Of a DNA stretch of 5,137 nt, positions 1-5,137 are shown in pieces; within the stretch, counting starts at the first letter, position 1; each line of letters begins with the position of its first letter. Source of the stretch: Bdellovibrionales bacterium (GTDB lineage Bacteria; Bdellovibrionota; UBA2361; JAGRAS01); assembly GCA_020434465.1 (NCBI GenBank), contig JAGRAS010000148.1, positions 1 through 5,137 of the forward strand, written 5' to 3'. The notes beneath the pieces are model-generated. The model worked only from the letters and a program-made list of their open reading frames with translations. It did not search any database and was not told the origin of the DNA. A program made the position numbers and the translations under genes.

Positions 1-1408
1 CTAAGCGATCTATTTCAATTTTATTTATCCAAGGTTTTGCAAGAATGTTAAATGCTTTCTCTTTTGGTGTACGTTCGGGAGGGCGCTTAGTTGTAATTAA
101 CACATTTGAATTCACAAAATCCATATCAAGTCGAGTAAATGTTGCAGTCAGAGTATATTCTTCAGTTTTTATATCAGCTTGATAGTCCATTAAAATTTGT
201 TTCTTAGCTTCTTTCTCAGCTGATATTGTGTCTTCTTGGTTTTTTGGTGTCGGTACTTTAACTTTTGTTAAAGCACTAAGGTCAATTTGTCTTTCTTCAG
301 ATTTATCTCCAAAACTAAAATAGAGGACGTTTATTAACATAAAAAACACCCCAAATAATAATCCAATTTGTTTTGGTGAAGTTTTACTTTTCCCAGCTTT
401 TGTTTGTTGATTTTCTAGAAATTGTTGAGGGCTGATTTCTTCTTCAGCAACTTCCTCTATGTACTCTTCTTCATCTTCAATTTGTTTATGTATAGTTTCT
501 TGAGTTGATTTCTTATTTTTACCAATATCTCCTAAGCGCATTGGTGCTGGCTCTGGGTTGTCAGCCGGTGCTTCCAAGGGCTCTTTTGCCTCAGTTTTTT
601 TTGGAGAATTTTTTTCTTCATTTGGAGCTGAGTTTAGTTCTGGTTTTGGTTCCTCAAGAGAAATTTCATTGGTGATATCGCTTAAGTCAGTAGGGGGTTC
701 TTCTATATTTTTAGGTTTAGTTTCAATAGTCTTTTCAGGTTCTGTTTCATCAAGTGAAAATTCAAGATCATTACTAACAGCTGTAGTTTCTGATTCATCC
801 TCTTTTTGTACATCTATTTGAGCTTCAGAACTTTTATCTTCAGCATCAATGCCTTCAAATTCGAATCCAAATTCAGTATCATTTGTTTCTTCAATGTCTG
901 TTTGTAGTTCTTTTTCGGTTTCATTATCCAATTCATCACTAACAATTAAATCTTCAGTATCATCGAAGCTAAATTCTGTGTGAATATCTTGTAGGTTTTC
1001 TGGCTGAGGTTCTGTTTCAGTAGTTTCTAGAGAAGTATCAGACTTTGACTCTTTTATTTCTTCAGGCTGATTATTATTTCCTTTAGGAGTCTCAAATTCA
1101 AAACTTAATTCTAAGGGTTCAACTTCTTGAGGTTTTAGAACATTATCTGAGTTTCCCAAATCTTCTTTTTTCCAAATTTCTTCATCGACTAAATCTAGAG
1201 ATTGACCGTTAATCATTTCCTCAATTTTAACTTTCCCGCCAGCAGACTTTACTCTTTCAAAAAGTTCTTTTAACTCTTGTTCGCTAGCAGCAGTTTCCAA
1301 TATTTGCGATTCATTAGATAAGTTTGGAACTATTTGTTGTATTTTTTCCAAAGTCTCTGGAGAAGAGTCGATTGGCCCCTCATATTTGAGTTGAAATTTA
1401 TTCCCCAT
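1..1408 (-). CDS. Acidic-linker single-pass membrane protein, function unknown (3' end beyond window)
   Basis: The reading frame is open without a stop from the ATG at 1408 to the left edge, giving 469 complete codons; the C-terminus lies outside the window. I do not recognise the family. Residues 1-64 look like a compact alpha/beta domain: strand FQLKYE, helix, strand, helix ELKELFERVKSAGG, strand KVKIEE. Residues about 76-335 are a disordered, Glu/Asp/Thr/Pro-rich linker holding short repeated motifs (ELSFEFE, EFSFDD, EFGFEFE, EFSLDE, EISLEE). A Lys-rich stretch (KSKTSPK) precedes one transmembrane helix at about residues 348-366 (IGLLFGVFFMLINVLYFSF). The positive-inside rule puts the long acidic part in the cytoplasm and residues 367 onward outside. 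The post-membrane part has a charged region, then a probably folded beta-containing segment from about 415. The start is supported by a GGGAG 11 nt upstream. The gene is divergent from dprA. The linker recalls acidic cytoplasmic linkers of envelope or motility scaffold proteins, but that is only an analogy. Confidence 0.85.
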   Translation of the reverse strand, partial: MGNKFQLKYEGPIDSSPETLEKIQQIVPNLSNESQILETAASEQELKELFERVKSAGGKVKIEEMINGQSLDLVDEEIWKKEDLGNSDNVLKPQEVEPLELSFEFETPKGNNNQPEEIKESKSDTSLETTETEPQPENLQDIHTEFSFDDTEDLIVSDELDNETEKELQTDIEETNDTEFGFEFEGIDAEDKSSEAQIDVQKEDESETTAVSNDLEFSLDETEPEKTIETKPKNIEEPPTDLSDITNEISLEEPKPELNSAPNEEKNSPKKTEAKEPLEAPADNPEPAPMRLGDIGKNKKSTQETIHKQIEDEEEYIEEVAEEEISPQQFLENQQTKAGKSKTSPKQIGLLFGVFFMLINVLYFSFGDKSEERQIDLSALTKVKVPTPKNQEDTISAEKEAKKQILMDYQADIKTEEYTLTATFTRLDMDFVNSNVLITTKRPPERTPKEKAFNILAKPWINKIEIDRL

Positions 1409-1505
1409 TTTTACTTATTCTCCCGATACTTTATTCGGCAAAAAAGCTAAGAAACTTTCCTCAAAAAACACCGATTACTTAATGTTTATATCCTTTTGAA
1501 ATTAC
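1409..1505. promoter_or_regulatory. Divergent intergenic region between the acidic-linker gene and dprA
   Basis: This 97-bp AT-rich gap separates two genes read away from each other, so by position it should hold both promoters. On the plus strand a TGTTTATAT stretch (1483-1491) could act as a -10 region for dprA. No convincing -35 hexamer sits at the right distance on either strand, and no operator-like palindrome stands out. Promoter content is inferred from the layout. Confidence 0.4.
1420..1424 (-). promoter_or_regulatory. Ribosome binding site of the acidic-linker protein gene
   Basis: On the minus strand the sequence reads GGGAG, then 11 nt, then the ATG at 1408. It is the only purine-rich Shine-Dalgarno match near this start and supports choosing it. 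A CCGA/TCGG pair (1422-1437) with an 8-nt loop overlaps the site in the transcript, but a 4-bp stem is too weak to claim as a regulatory structure. Confidence 0.55.
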
Positions 1506-2606
1506 ATGACTTTTAACAAGCAGCAAGAGATTAGAGAGCTTTGTTTGCTGGCCTCAAGAGCCGGAAAGGATGCTATTAGGGAAATTCAAGAGTTAAAATT
1601 AAAAGCTCAAATTGATAATATTTATGAATGTTTAAAGCAAAAAAGTAAGGGTTTTTACAGCCTGGCATCCCTAGAAGCAGCTCAAAAATCAATTCAAGAC
1701 TGGCAGAATTTAAAATTAGAGTTAATCACTATTTTTGATAACAATTATCCAAAACAGCTGCTAGAAATTGCAGATCCGCCAATTTTATTATTTGCTAAGG
1801 GCAAGACAAGCTTTCCAGTTAAACTTCCAAAAATGGTTTCAATTGTTGGCGCTCGAAATTCGAGCGCTGAGGGTGTGGAATTTGCGATCCACTTAGCTGA
1901 GGATTTGAGCAAGTTAGATATTTGTGTGGTAAGTGGTTTAGCTTTAGGAATAGATAGTCATGCACATAAGGGAGCATTACAAACAGAAAACATACTTCCA
2001 ACAATAGCTGTTCTAGGAGGAGGGCTAGAAAAAATTTACCCTGCTACTAACTATCACTTAGCTCAAAATATTATAGATCAAGGAGGCTTTTTATTAAGTC
2101 AATTTGAGCCAGGTGCAAAAATTTTCAGGTCTAATTTTCTAAACCGCAACAGATTGATTGCTGGATTATCACTAGGAACAGTTGTGGTTCAGGCTGCAAA
2201 GCGTAGTGGGTCTTTAGCTACTGCTAGATATGCAGCAGAAGCCGGTAGAGAGGTTTTTGCCGTGCCCGGGTTTCCTGGATATAAACTTCACCAAGGTACA
2301 AATAAGCTAATCCAACAAGGTGCAAAGCTAGTGACTTGTGTGGAAGATGTTTTAGAAGAACTCTCATTAGAATTATCAATTGAGGAATCATTTCCAATCT
2401 CTCTGGAAGCTGGAGAACATAAACTTTTGCAATTTATTTCTGAAAAAGGTCAAGTGAGTATTGAAGATATGTTAGAGGGTTTTTCAACTATAAATGAAAT
2501 TTTGAATCTTTTGTTTCTTTTAGAAGAAAAAAAACTAATTACCCAGGATAGTATGAATAATTATCAACTAAGTCTGAGAGCAAAGCAAAATCTGCACAGA
2601 TTTTAA
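1506..2606 (+). CDS. dprA: DNA-processing protein DprA (Smf), RecA loader
   Basis: DprA binds incoming single-stranded DNA in the cytoplasm and loads RecA onto it during natural transformation; the family is also widespread in bacteria not known to be competent. The 366-residue length is normal. Residues 1-65 form the helical N-terminal part. The Rossmann-like core spans about 80-285 and carries the family signatures IVGARNSS (113-120), SGLALGIDSHAH (143-154), AVLGGGLEKIYP (168-179), RNRLIAGLSLG (214-224), RSGSLATARYA (233-243), EVFAVPG (249-255) and GTNKLIQQGAKLV (264-276). Residues about 303-349 fit the C-terminal winged-helix domain (HKLLQFIS...LLFLLEEKKLI). Small departures from the usual consensus are SQF for SEF at 198-200 and FLNRNR for FPxRNR at 211-216. 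An in-frame TGA at 1497 rules out an earlier start; the ATG has no clear Shine-Dalgarno. topA, a frequent downstream neighbour of dprA, is not present here. The identification is secure; a role in competence is inferred from the family. Confidence 0.97.
   Translation: MTFNKQQEIRELCLLASRAGKDAIREIQELKLKAQIDNIYECLKQKSKGFYSLASLEAAQKSIQDWQNLKLELITIFDNNYPKQLLEIADPPILLFAKGKTSFPVKLPKMVSIVGARNSSAEGVEFAIHLAEDLSKLDICVVSGLALGIDSHAHKGALQTENILPTIAVLGGGLEKIYPATNYHLAQNIIDQGGFLLSQFEPGAKIFRSNFLNRNRLIAGLSLGTVVVQAAKRSGSLATARYAAEAGREVFAVPGFPGYKLHQGTNKLIQQGAKLVTCVEDVLEELSLELSIEESFPISLEAGEHKLLQFISEKGQVSIEDMLEGFSTINEILNLLFLLEEKKLITQDSMNNYQLSLRAKQNLHRF
2587..2604 (+). other. Perfect hairpin overlapping the dprA stop codon
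   Basis: An 8-bp perfect inverted repeat, AAAATCTG-CA-CAGATTTT, covers the last codons of dprA and the first base of its TAA. Because a 2-nt loop is impossible, the RNA would form about 7 bp with a GCAC loop. The flanking A- and T-runs give it terminator-like symmetry, but the stem is short and AT-rich and no further U-run follows. It may be a weak terminator or chance. Confidence 0.3.
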
Positions 2607-2615
2607 AACAATTCA

Positions 2616-2639
2616 ATTAGTAGATAAGCATCTATTAAT
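2616..2639 (+). other. AT-rich hairpin just downstream of dprA
   Basis: ATTAGTAGAT (2616-2625) pairs with ATCTATTAAT (2630-2639) around an AAGC loop, giving 10 pairs with one G-U. It lies 10 bp after the dprA stop. A run of seven Ts occurs at about 2658-2664, too far away for a canonical intrinsic terminator. It could contribute to 3'-end formation or stability of the dprA transcript; the low GC content makes chance a serious alternative. Confidence 0.25.
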
Positions 2640-2665
2640 ACAGATAAAATTAACCTATTTTTTTC

Positions 2666-2694
2666 TGGAAATCTAAATTTTAACAAGTTATAAA
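2666..2694 (+). promoter_or_regulatory. Possible sigma70-type promoter of the lipoprotein gene
   Basis: TATAAA at 2689-2694 makes a good -10 hexamer. TGGAAA at 2666-2671, 17 nt upstream, matches four of six bases of TTGACA. Transcription would begin near 2701, leaving a leader of about 37 nt before the ATG at 2738. In AT-rich DNA such matches are common, so this is tentative. Confidence 0.35.
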
Positions 2695-2725
2695 AAGTCA
2701 CCATTTCAATTAATTAAATATGTTT

Positions 2726-2731
2726 AAGGAG
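2726..2731 (+). promoter_or_regulatory. Strong Shine-Dalgarno deciding the lipoprotein start
   Basis: AAGGAG lies 6 nt before the ATG at 2738, an almost ideal Shine-Dalgarno and spacing. The in-frame ATG at 2720 has no such site and lies upstream of the AAGGAG, which would then be inside its coding sequence. The start at 2738 is therefore preferred. Confidence 0.85.
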
Positions 2732-2737
2732 ATAAAA

Positions 2738-3643
2738 ATGAACAACAAAAAAACGGGGTTGTTGTTTGCCCTTCTAATAGTTGGATTGTTCAGCTTGGTA
2801 ATTGCCTGTGGTGGTTCAAGTAATGGGCAAATAATTATGCGAGGACAAGTATTTGAGCAGACTTTAGCAAGTGATCGAGCTGAAGACTCTACTGATACAT
2901 ATGTTGAAGTTTCTGTAGCAGGAGCTGTGGTTTCTGCCTTAGGTGCTTCTGATATTACAGATAGTGGGGGGAATTTTATACTTACAGGTGATTCAAGTAA
3001 TATTCCAGATCAAACATTACTTACAGTTACTTTTCCTGATAGCACGAAATCGCATGAATCAGTTGAGTTAGTGGTTGACACTTCTGGTGATTTTGGAGAT
3101 GGCAGTAATCCATTTAATGTTACAGTAGTAAAAAACGCTGATGGATCCTATTCAGTTACTGCAACTGGTGGAGACACCACTGAAGTTGTAAGTGGCAGTA
3201 ATGATGATTCTTCAGATAGCAGTGATGATTCAAGTGAATTCGCTGATGATACCACTTCAGGTGATATTGTAGATGATACGACAACCAGTGATGATACTAT
3301 TGACGACACCACTGGCTCTATGGATGAAGGACCTTCTATAAGTATTTTTATGTGTGAAGAAGGTGTTTATAATGGCACATCATTTGAGTGTGGTCTTAAC
3401 TCGCTTACACTTAGTGATAATAATGGAAGCACAATAGCAATATCTGGATTCGAAGGAAGCGGTACTAACGCTACACTTTTTGAAATCACTGCTGAAAACA
3501 CTGCGGTTGGAACAGGCTTGATAGTATTTTCAATAGCAGATCATACTTGTACAGCTGCTTGCACACCAACAGCTACGCTAGTGATGACTTGTAACAATAG
3601 CTCAGGAGGTACTTGTAGCCAGTCATTTGCTGCTAGTCAGTAA
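2738..3643 (+). CDS. Predicted lipoprotein with transthyretin-like domain, Asp/Ser stalk and six-Cys C-terminal domain
   Basis: The 301-residue product starts MNNKKTG, followed by a hydrophobic stretch (8-22) and the lipobox V-I-A-C with Cys24, so it is predicted to be lipidated. Gly at +2 rather than Asp favours the outer membrane if the host is Gram-negative. Residues about 30-145 resemble a carboxypeptidase-regulatory or transthyretin-like beta-sandwich: GQVFE at the start, then the VAGAVVSALG...TDSGGNFIL pattern. Residues 155-194 are a low-complexity Asp/Ser/Thr stalk. Residues about 200-301 form a second probably beta-rich domain with six cysteines (206, 218, 271, 275, 285, 293), an even number compatible with three disulfides in an oxidising compartment. 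No catalytic motif is visible. A short 5' leader and its own terminator suggest a monocistronic unit. Function is unknown; a surface-exposed, adhesive or structural lipoprotein is a guess from the architecture. Confidence 0.88.
   Translation: MNNKKTGLLFALLIVGLFSLVIACGGSSNGQIIMRGQVFEQTLASDRAEDSTDTYVEVSVAGAVVSALGASDITDSGGNFILTGDSSNIPDQTLLTVTFPDSTKSHESVELVVDTSGDFGDGSNPFNVTVVKNADGSYSVTATGGDTTEVVSGSNDDSSDSSDDSSEFADDTTSGDIVDDTTTSDDTIDDTTGSMDEGPSISIFMCEEGVYNGTSFECGLNSLTLSDNNGSTIAISGFEGSGTNATLFEITAENTAVGTGLIVFSIADHTCTAACTPTATLVMTCNNSSGGTCSQSFAASQ
3203..3313 (+). repeat. Degenerate GATGAT-rich low-complexity stretch coding the Asp/Ser/Thr stalk
   Basis: This in-gene segment codes residues 156-192 of the lipoprotein with recurring GAT-GAT followed by Ser or Thr codons (DDSS, DDSS, DDTT, DDTT, DDT, DDTT). 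The units are imperfect and use varied codons, so it looks like an old, diverged expansion rather than a recent slippage tract. It encodes a flexible, strongly negative linker between two folded domains. Confidence 0.7.
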
Positions 3644-3664
3644 GCGAAAAATTGAATTGCTTAA

Positions 3665-3689
3665 AGTCTTTCAAGAACTTTGGAAGACT
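3665..3689 (+). other. Hairpin preceding the terminator in the lipoprotein 3' UTR
   Basis: AGTCTTTC (3665-3672) pairs with GGAAGACT (3682-3689), giving 8 pairs with one G-U. Two A-U pairs and a G-U can extend the stem to 11 pairs around an AAC loop. It sits 21 nt after the stop codon and 5 nt before the terminator stem, so the transcript would end in two stacked hairpins. No T-run follows this one. Confidence 0.5.
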
Positions 3690-3694
3690 CTAAG

Positions 3695-3724
3695 AAGCGC
3701 AGCAATTTGCTGCGCTTTTTTTTT
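3695..3724 (+). terminator. Intrinsic terminator of the lipoprotein gene
   Basis: AAGCGCAGCA (3695-3704), loop ATT, TGCTGCGCTT (3708-3717) makes a perfect 10-bp stem with a GC-rich centre, and nine Ts run from 3716 to 3724. This is a canonical rho-independent terminator for plus-strand transcription. On the minus strand the hairpin is not followed by a U-run, so it should be a poor terminator for the convergent gene ending at 3737. Confidence 0.92.
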
Positions 3725-3736
3725 AGAAAATTGAAA

Positions 3737-5137
3737 TCAGTGAATTGAAATCTCTCCAGCCTCTTTTGTAGATTTTTTAATCGACACATCGATTGTATTG
3801 ATCATAGCAGGAGTAAGTTTTAACTGAAGAAAGATTTTTTTTAAGCTATTACTCAAATCTCTTAACTGTACTTGTGCTTCATCAATTTGTTCTCGAACGC
3901 TTTCAAATAAGCCACTAAAATTTTGACTGGCGTTTACACTTGTCGCTTCCATTGTGCCGCGAAGTTGAGAGAATCTAAGGGTAGTTACTAGCTTACTGAG
4001 TTCTTCAGAAGTTAAATCAAAGTTAGAGAGTCTTGAAGTCAAGAAGTTTAATTGTTTTGCAGTGGTAAGAATTGTTTGTGCAAGTACGAAGTTAAGATTA
4101 AGTAAATTTTGTTCTAAAGTTTCAATGTCTGAAATTTTACGTGCTTGGCCATCGATAAACGCATTCTCTAATAGCTCATTGCAAAAAACTAGTATCATTT
4201 CCGATTGTAATCTTGAACCTGCTAGATTAAATATCACTGATTTTAATGTTTCAACAATCTCTTCAATTTGGTGAGTAAAATTTGAAACAACAATTTCCAT
4301 TGACTTTGAAGAAGTGCCTAAATGGTTTGCTATAACACCGAGACTTAGCCCATCTGTTCCTAATTTTGAGGCCTCTATTGCGGTATTAATTGAAAGTAAT
4401 TGAAATTTAGTAGTTAAGCCTAGCACGTACCCAGATTTTTCAGTTAGTGTTTCATTGAGATTAATAAAATCATCAATATTATCATAAAGTGAATTTATTA
4501 TGCTGTAAGCTTCATAAGAGTTTTTGTATACATTGAATATATGTTTTAAAACCTCTGCTGAAGGATGGTTTTCAATAAGATTTAGTAAGTTTTTTTGTAC
4601 TTCTTTTACAATTGTTGTGTGATTTTTTGCTAGTAAGCTATCACGGCTTTTCATTTCTTCTCTGATTGCTGTATGCATAAATGAATCATAGCAATCAAAA
4701 CCAAGATCTTTTAAAATCTTCAATAATCTTTCAGTGGATCTTGCCATGCCAAGCTTTCTATCGTTACCGCGATCTCCTGTTTTATTTTCTATTTCTCTTA
4801 ATTCTTTATATATTTTTTCAACGTTTCTAAAAATATCGCTTGAAGGTTTAAATCTTACAGATAAATAACCTTCCTTTAATGGTGCAACTAATGCCAATAC
4901 CCAATAATATTTACCATCGGCAGCTAAGTTTTTTACATATGCAGCAATGGGTTTACCAAGTTTTAAGTAATCCCAAAGCAGTTTAAATACTGCTCTTGGC
5001 ATGTCAGGGTGGCGAATAAGACTGTGAGCCTTATGATACATTTCTTCAAATTTATAATCACTTACACGGCAAAAAACATTATTACCTGAAAGAATAATAC
5101 CTTTTGGATCTGTCGTTGAAAAAAAGAGTTCATCTAT
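3737..5137 (-). CDS. Aer-type PAS and MCP-like signalling protein, soluble (5' end beyond window)
   Basis: The frame is open from the right edge to the TGA at 3737-3739, giving 466 visible residues; the start is outside. An internal ATG at 5041 lies in the middle of the PAS domain, so it is not the start. Visible residues 1-100 match the Aer PAS domain: FFSTTDPKGII, then RHPDMP (42-47), GKPIAAYVKN and YYWV. By comparison with E. coli Aer about 15 N-terminal residues are missing. After a helical linker, residues about 245-279 (LLSINTAIEASKLGTDGLSLGVIANHL and following) correspond to the chemoreceptor hairpin tip (consensus NLLALNAAIEAARAGE.GRGFAVVA), flanked by long helices. No transmembrane helix or HAMP domain is seen, so it should be cytoplasmic. 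In Aer this PAS binds FAD and senses redox or oxygen; here the RHPD residues remain, but the position of Aer Trp79 is Ile64. A redox or energy-taxis role is plausible but the output may be altered. Confidence 0.88.
   Translation of the reverse strand: MDELFFSTTDPKGIILSGNNVFCRVSDYKFEEMYHKAHSLIRHPDMPRAVFKLLWDYLKLGKPIAAYVKNLAADGKYYWVLALVAPLKEGYLSVRFKPSSDIFRNVEKIYKELREIENKTGDRGNDRKLGMARSTERLLKILKDLGFDCYDSFMHTAIREEMKSRDSLLAKNHTTIVKEVQKNLLNLIENHPSAEVLKHIFNVYKNSYEAYSIINSLYDNIDDFINLNETLTEKSGYVLGLTTKFQLLSINTAIEASKLGTDGLSLGVIANHLGTSSKSMEIVVSNFTHQIEEIVETLKSVIFNLAGSRLQSEMILVFCNELLENAFIDGQARKISDIETLEQNLLNLNFVLAQTILTTAKQLNFLTSRLSNFDLTSEELSKLVTTLRFSQLRGTMEATSVNASQNFSGLFESVREQIDEAQVQLRDLSNSLKKIFLQLKLTPAMINTIDVSIKKSTKEAGEISIH

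Noticed and set aside
558..821. Plus-strand open frame of 87 codons, Ser/Phe/Gly-rich
   Set aside because: It lies antisense inside the acidic-linker gene; its Ser/Phe-rich make-up is what the reverse of Glu-rich codons gives, and it has no ribosome binding site.
1819..2004. Minus-strand open frame of 61 codons
   Set aside because: It is fully antisense to the conserved core of dprA, which is certain, and shows no recognisable protein features.
2720..2737. Earlier ATG at 2720 as the lipoprotein start
   Set aside because: It would place the ideal AAGGAG Shine-Dalgarno inside the coding sequence and lengthen the signal peptide n-region; the ATG at 2738 fits better.
3695..3724. Bidirectional terminator serving both convergent genes
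   Set aside because: On the minus strand the stem is followed by CTTAGAG, not a U-run, so only plus-strand termination is supported.
4062..4274. Plus-strand open frame of 70 codons
   Set aside because: It is antisense to the MCP-like helical part of the PAS protein and has no independent coding evidence.
5039..5041. ATG at 5041 as the start of the PAS protein
   Set aside because: The same frame is open to the window edge and the upstream codons encode the first part of the PAS domain (FFSTTDPKG...), so this Met is internal.
1..5137. A multi-gene defence, mobile or other new system
   Set aside because: The four genes are divergent or convergent, of unrelated types, and no integrase, transposase, direct repeat, CRISPR or toxin-antitoxin signature was found.

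Overview
The window comes from an AT-rich bacterial genome, roughly two thirds A+T by eye. A lipoprotein with an N-terminal lipobox, a DprA and an Aer-type PAS/chemoreceptor-like protein together suggest a motile, Gram-negative bacterium. A (delta)proteobacterium-like lineage is a reasonable guess, but nothing in the sequence proves it. There are no tRNAs, rRNAs, CRISPR arrays, insertion sequences or phage genes.

Layout, left to right. (1) Positions 1-1408, minus strand: the 5' part of a gene that leaves the left edge. Its protein has a small N-terminal alpha/beta domain, a very acidic low-complexity linker with recurring short acidic-aromatic motifs, one transmembrane helix and the start of a probable extracytoplasmic domain. 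(2) Positions 1409-1505: a 97-bp divergent intergenic region. (3) Positions 1506-2606, plus strand: a complete dprA (366 codons). (4) Positions 2607-2737: a spacer with a hairpin, a possible promoter and a strong Shine-Dalgarno. (5) Positions 2738-3643, plus strand: a complete predicted lipoprotein with a transthyretin-like beta domain, an Asp/Ser/Thr stalk and a six-cysteine C-terminal domain. (6) Positions 3665-3724: two consecutive hairpins, the second a textbook intrinsic terminator. (7) Positions 3737-5137, minus strand: a gene entering from the right edge, encoding a soluble protein with an Aer-like PAS domain and a degenerate chemoreceptor signalling hairpin.

The genes do not look like one operon. 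The first pair is divergent and the last pair is convergent around the terminator. dprA and the lipoprotein gene share a strand, but 131 bp and separate-looking signals lie between them. I see no defence system, secretion locus or biosynthetic pathway. The points most worth following are the two proteins cut by the window edges (the acidic-linker membrane protein and the PAS/MCP-like protein with altered tip residues), the cysteine-containing lipoprotein, and the paired hairpins after it.
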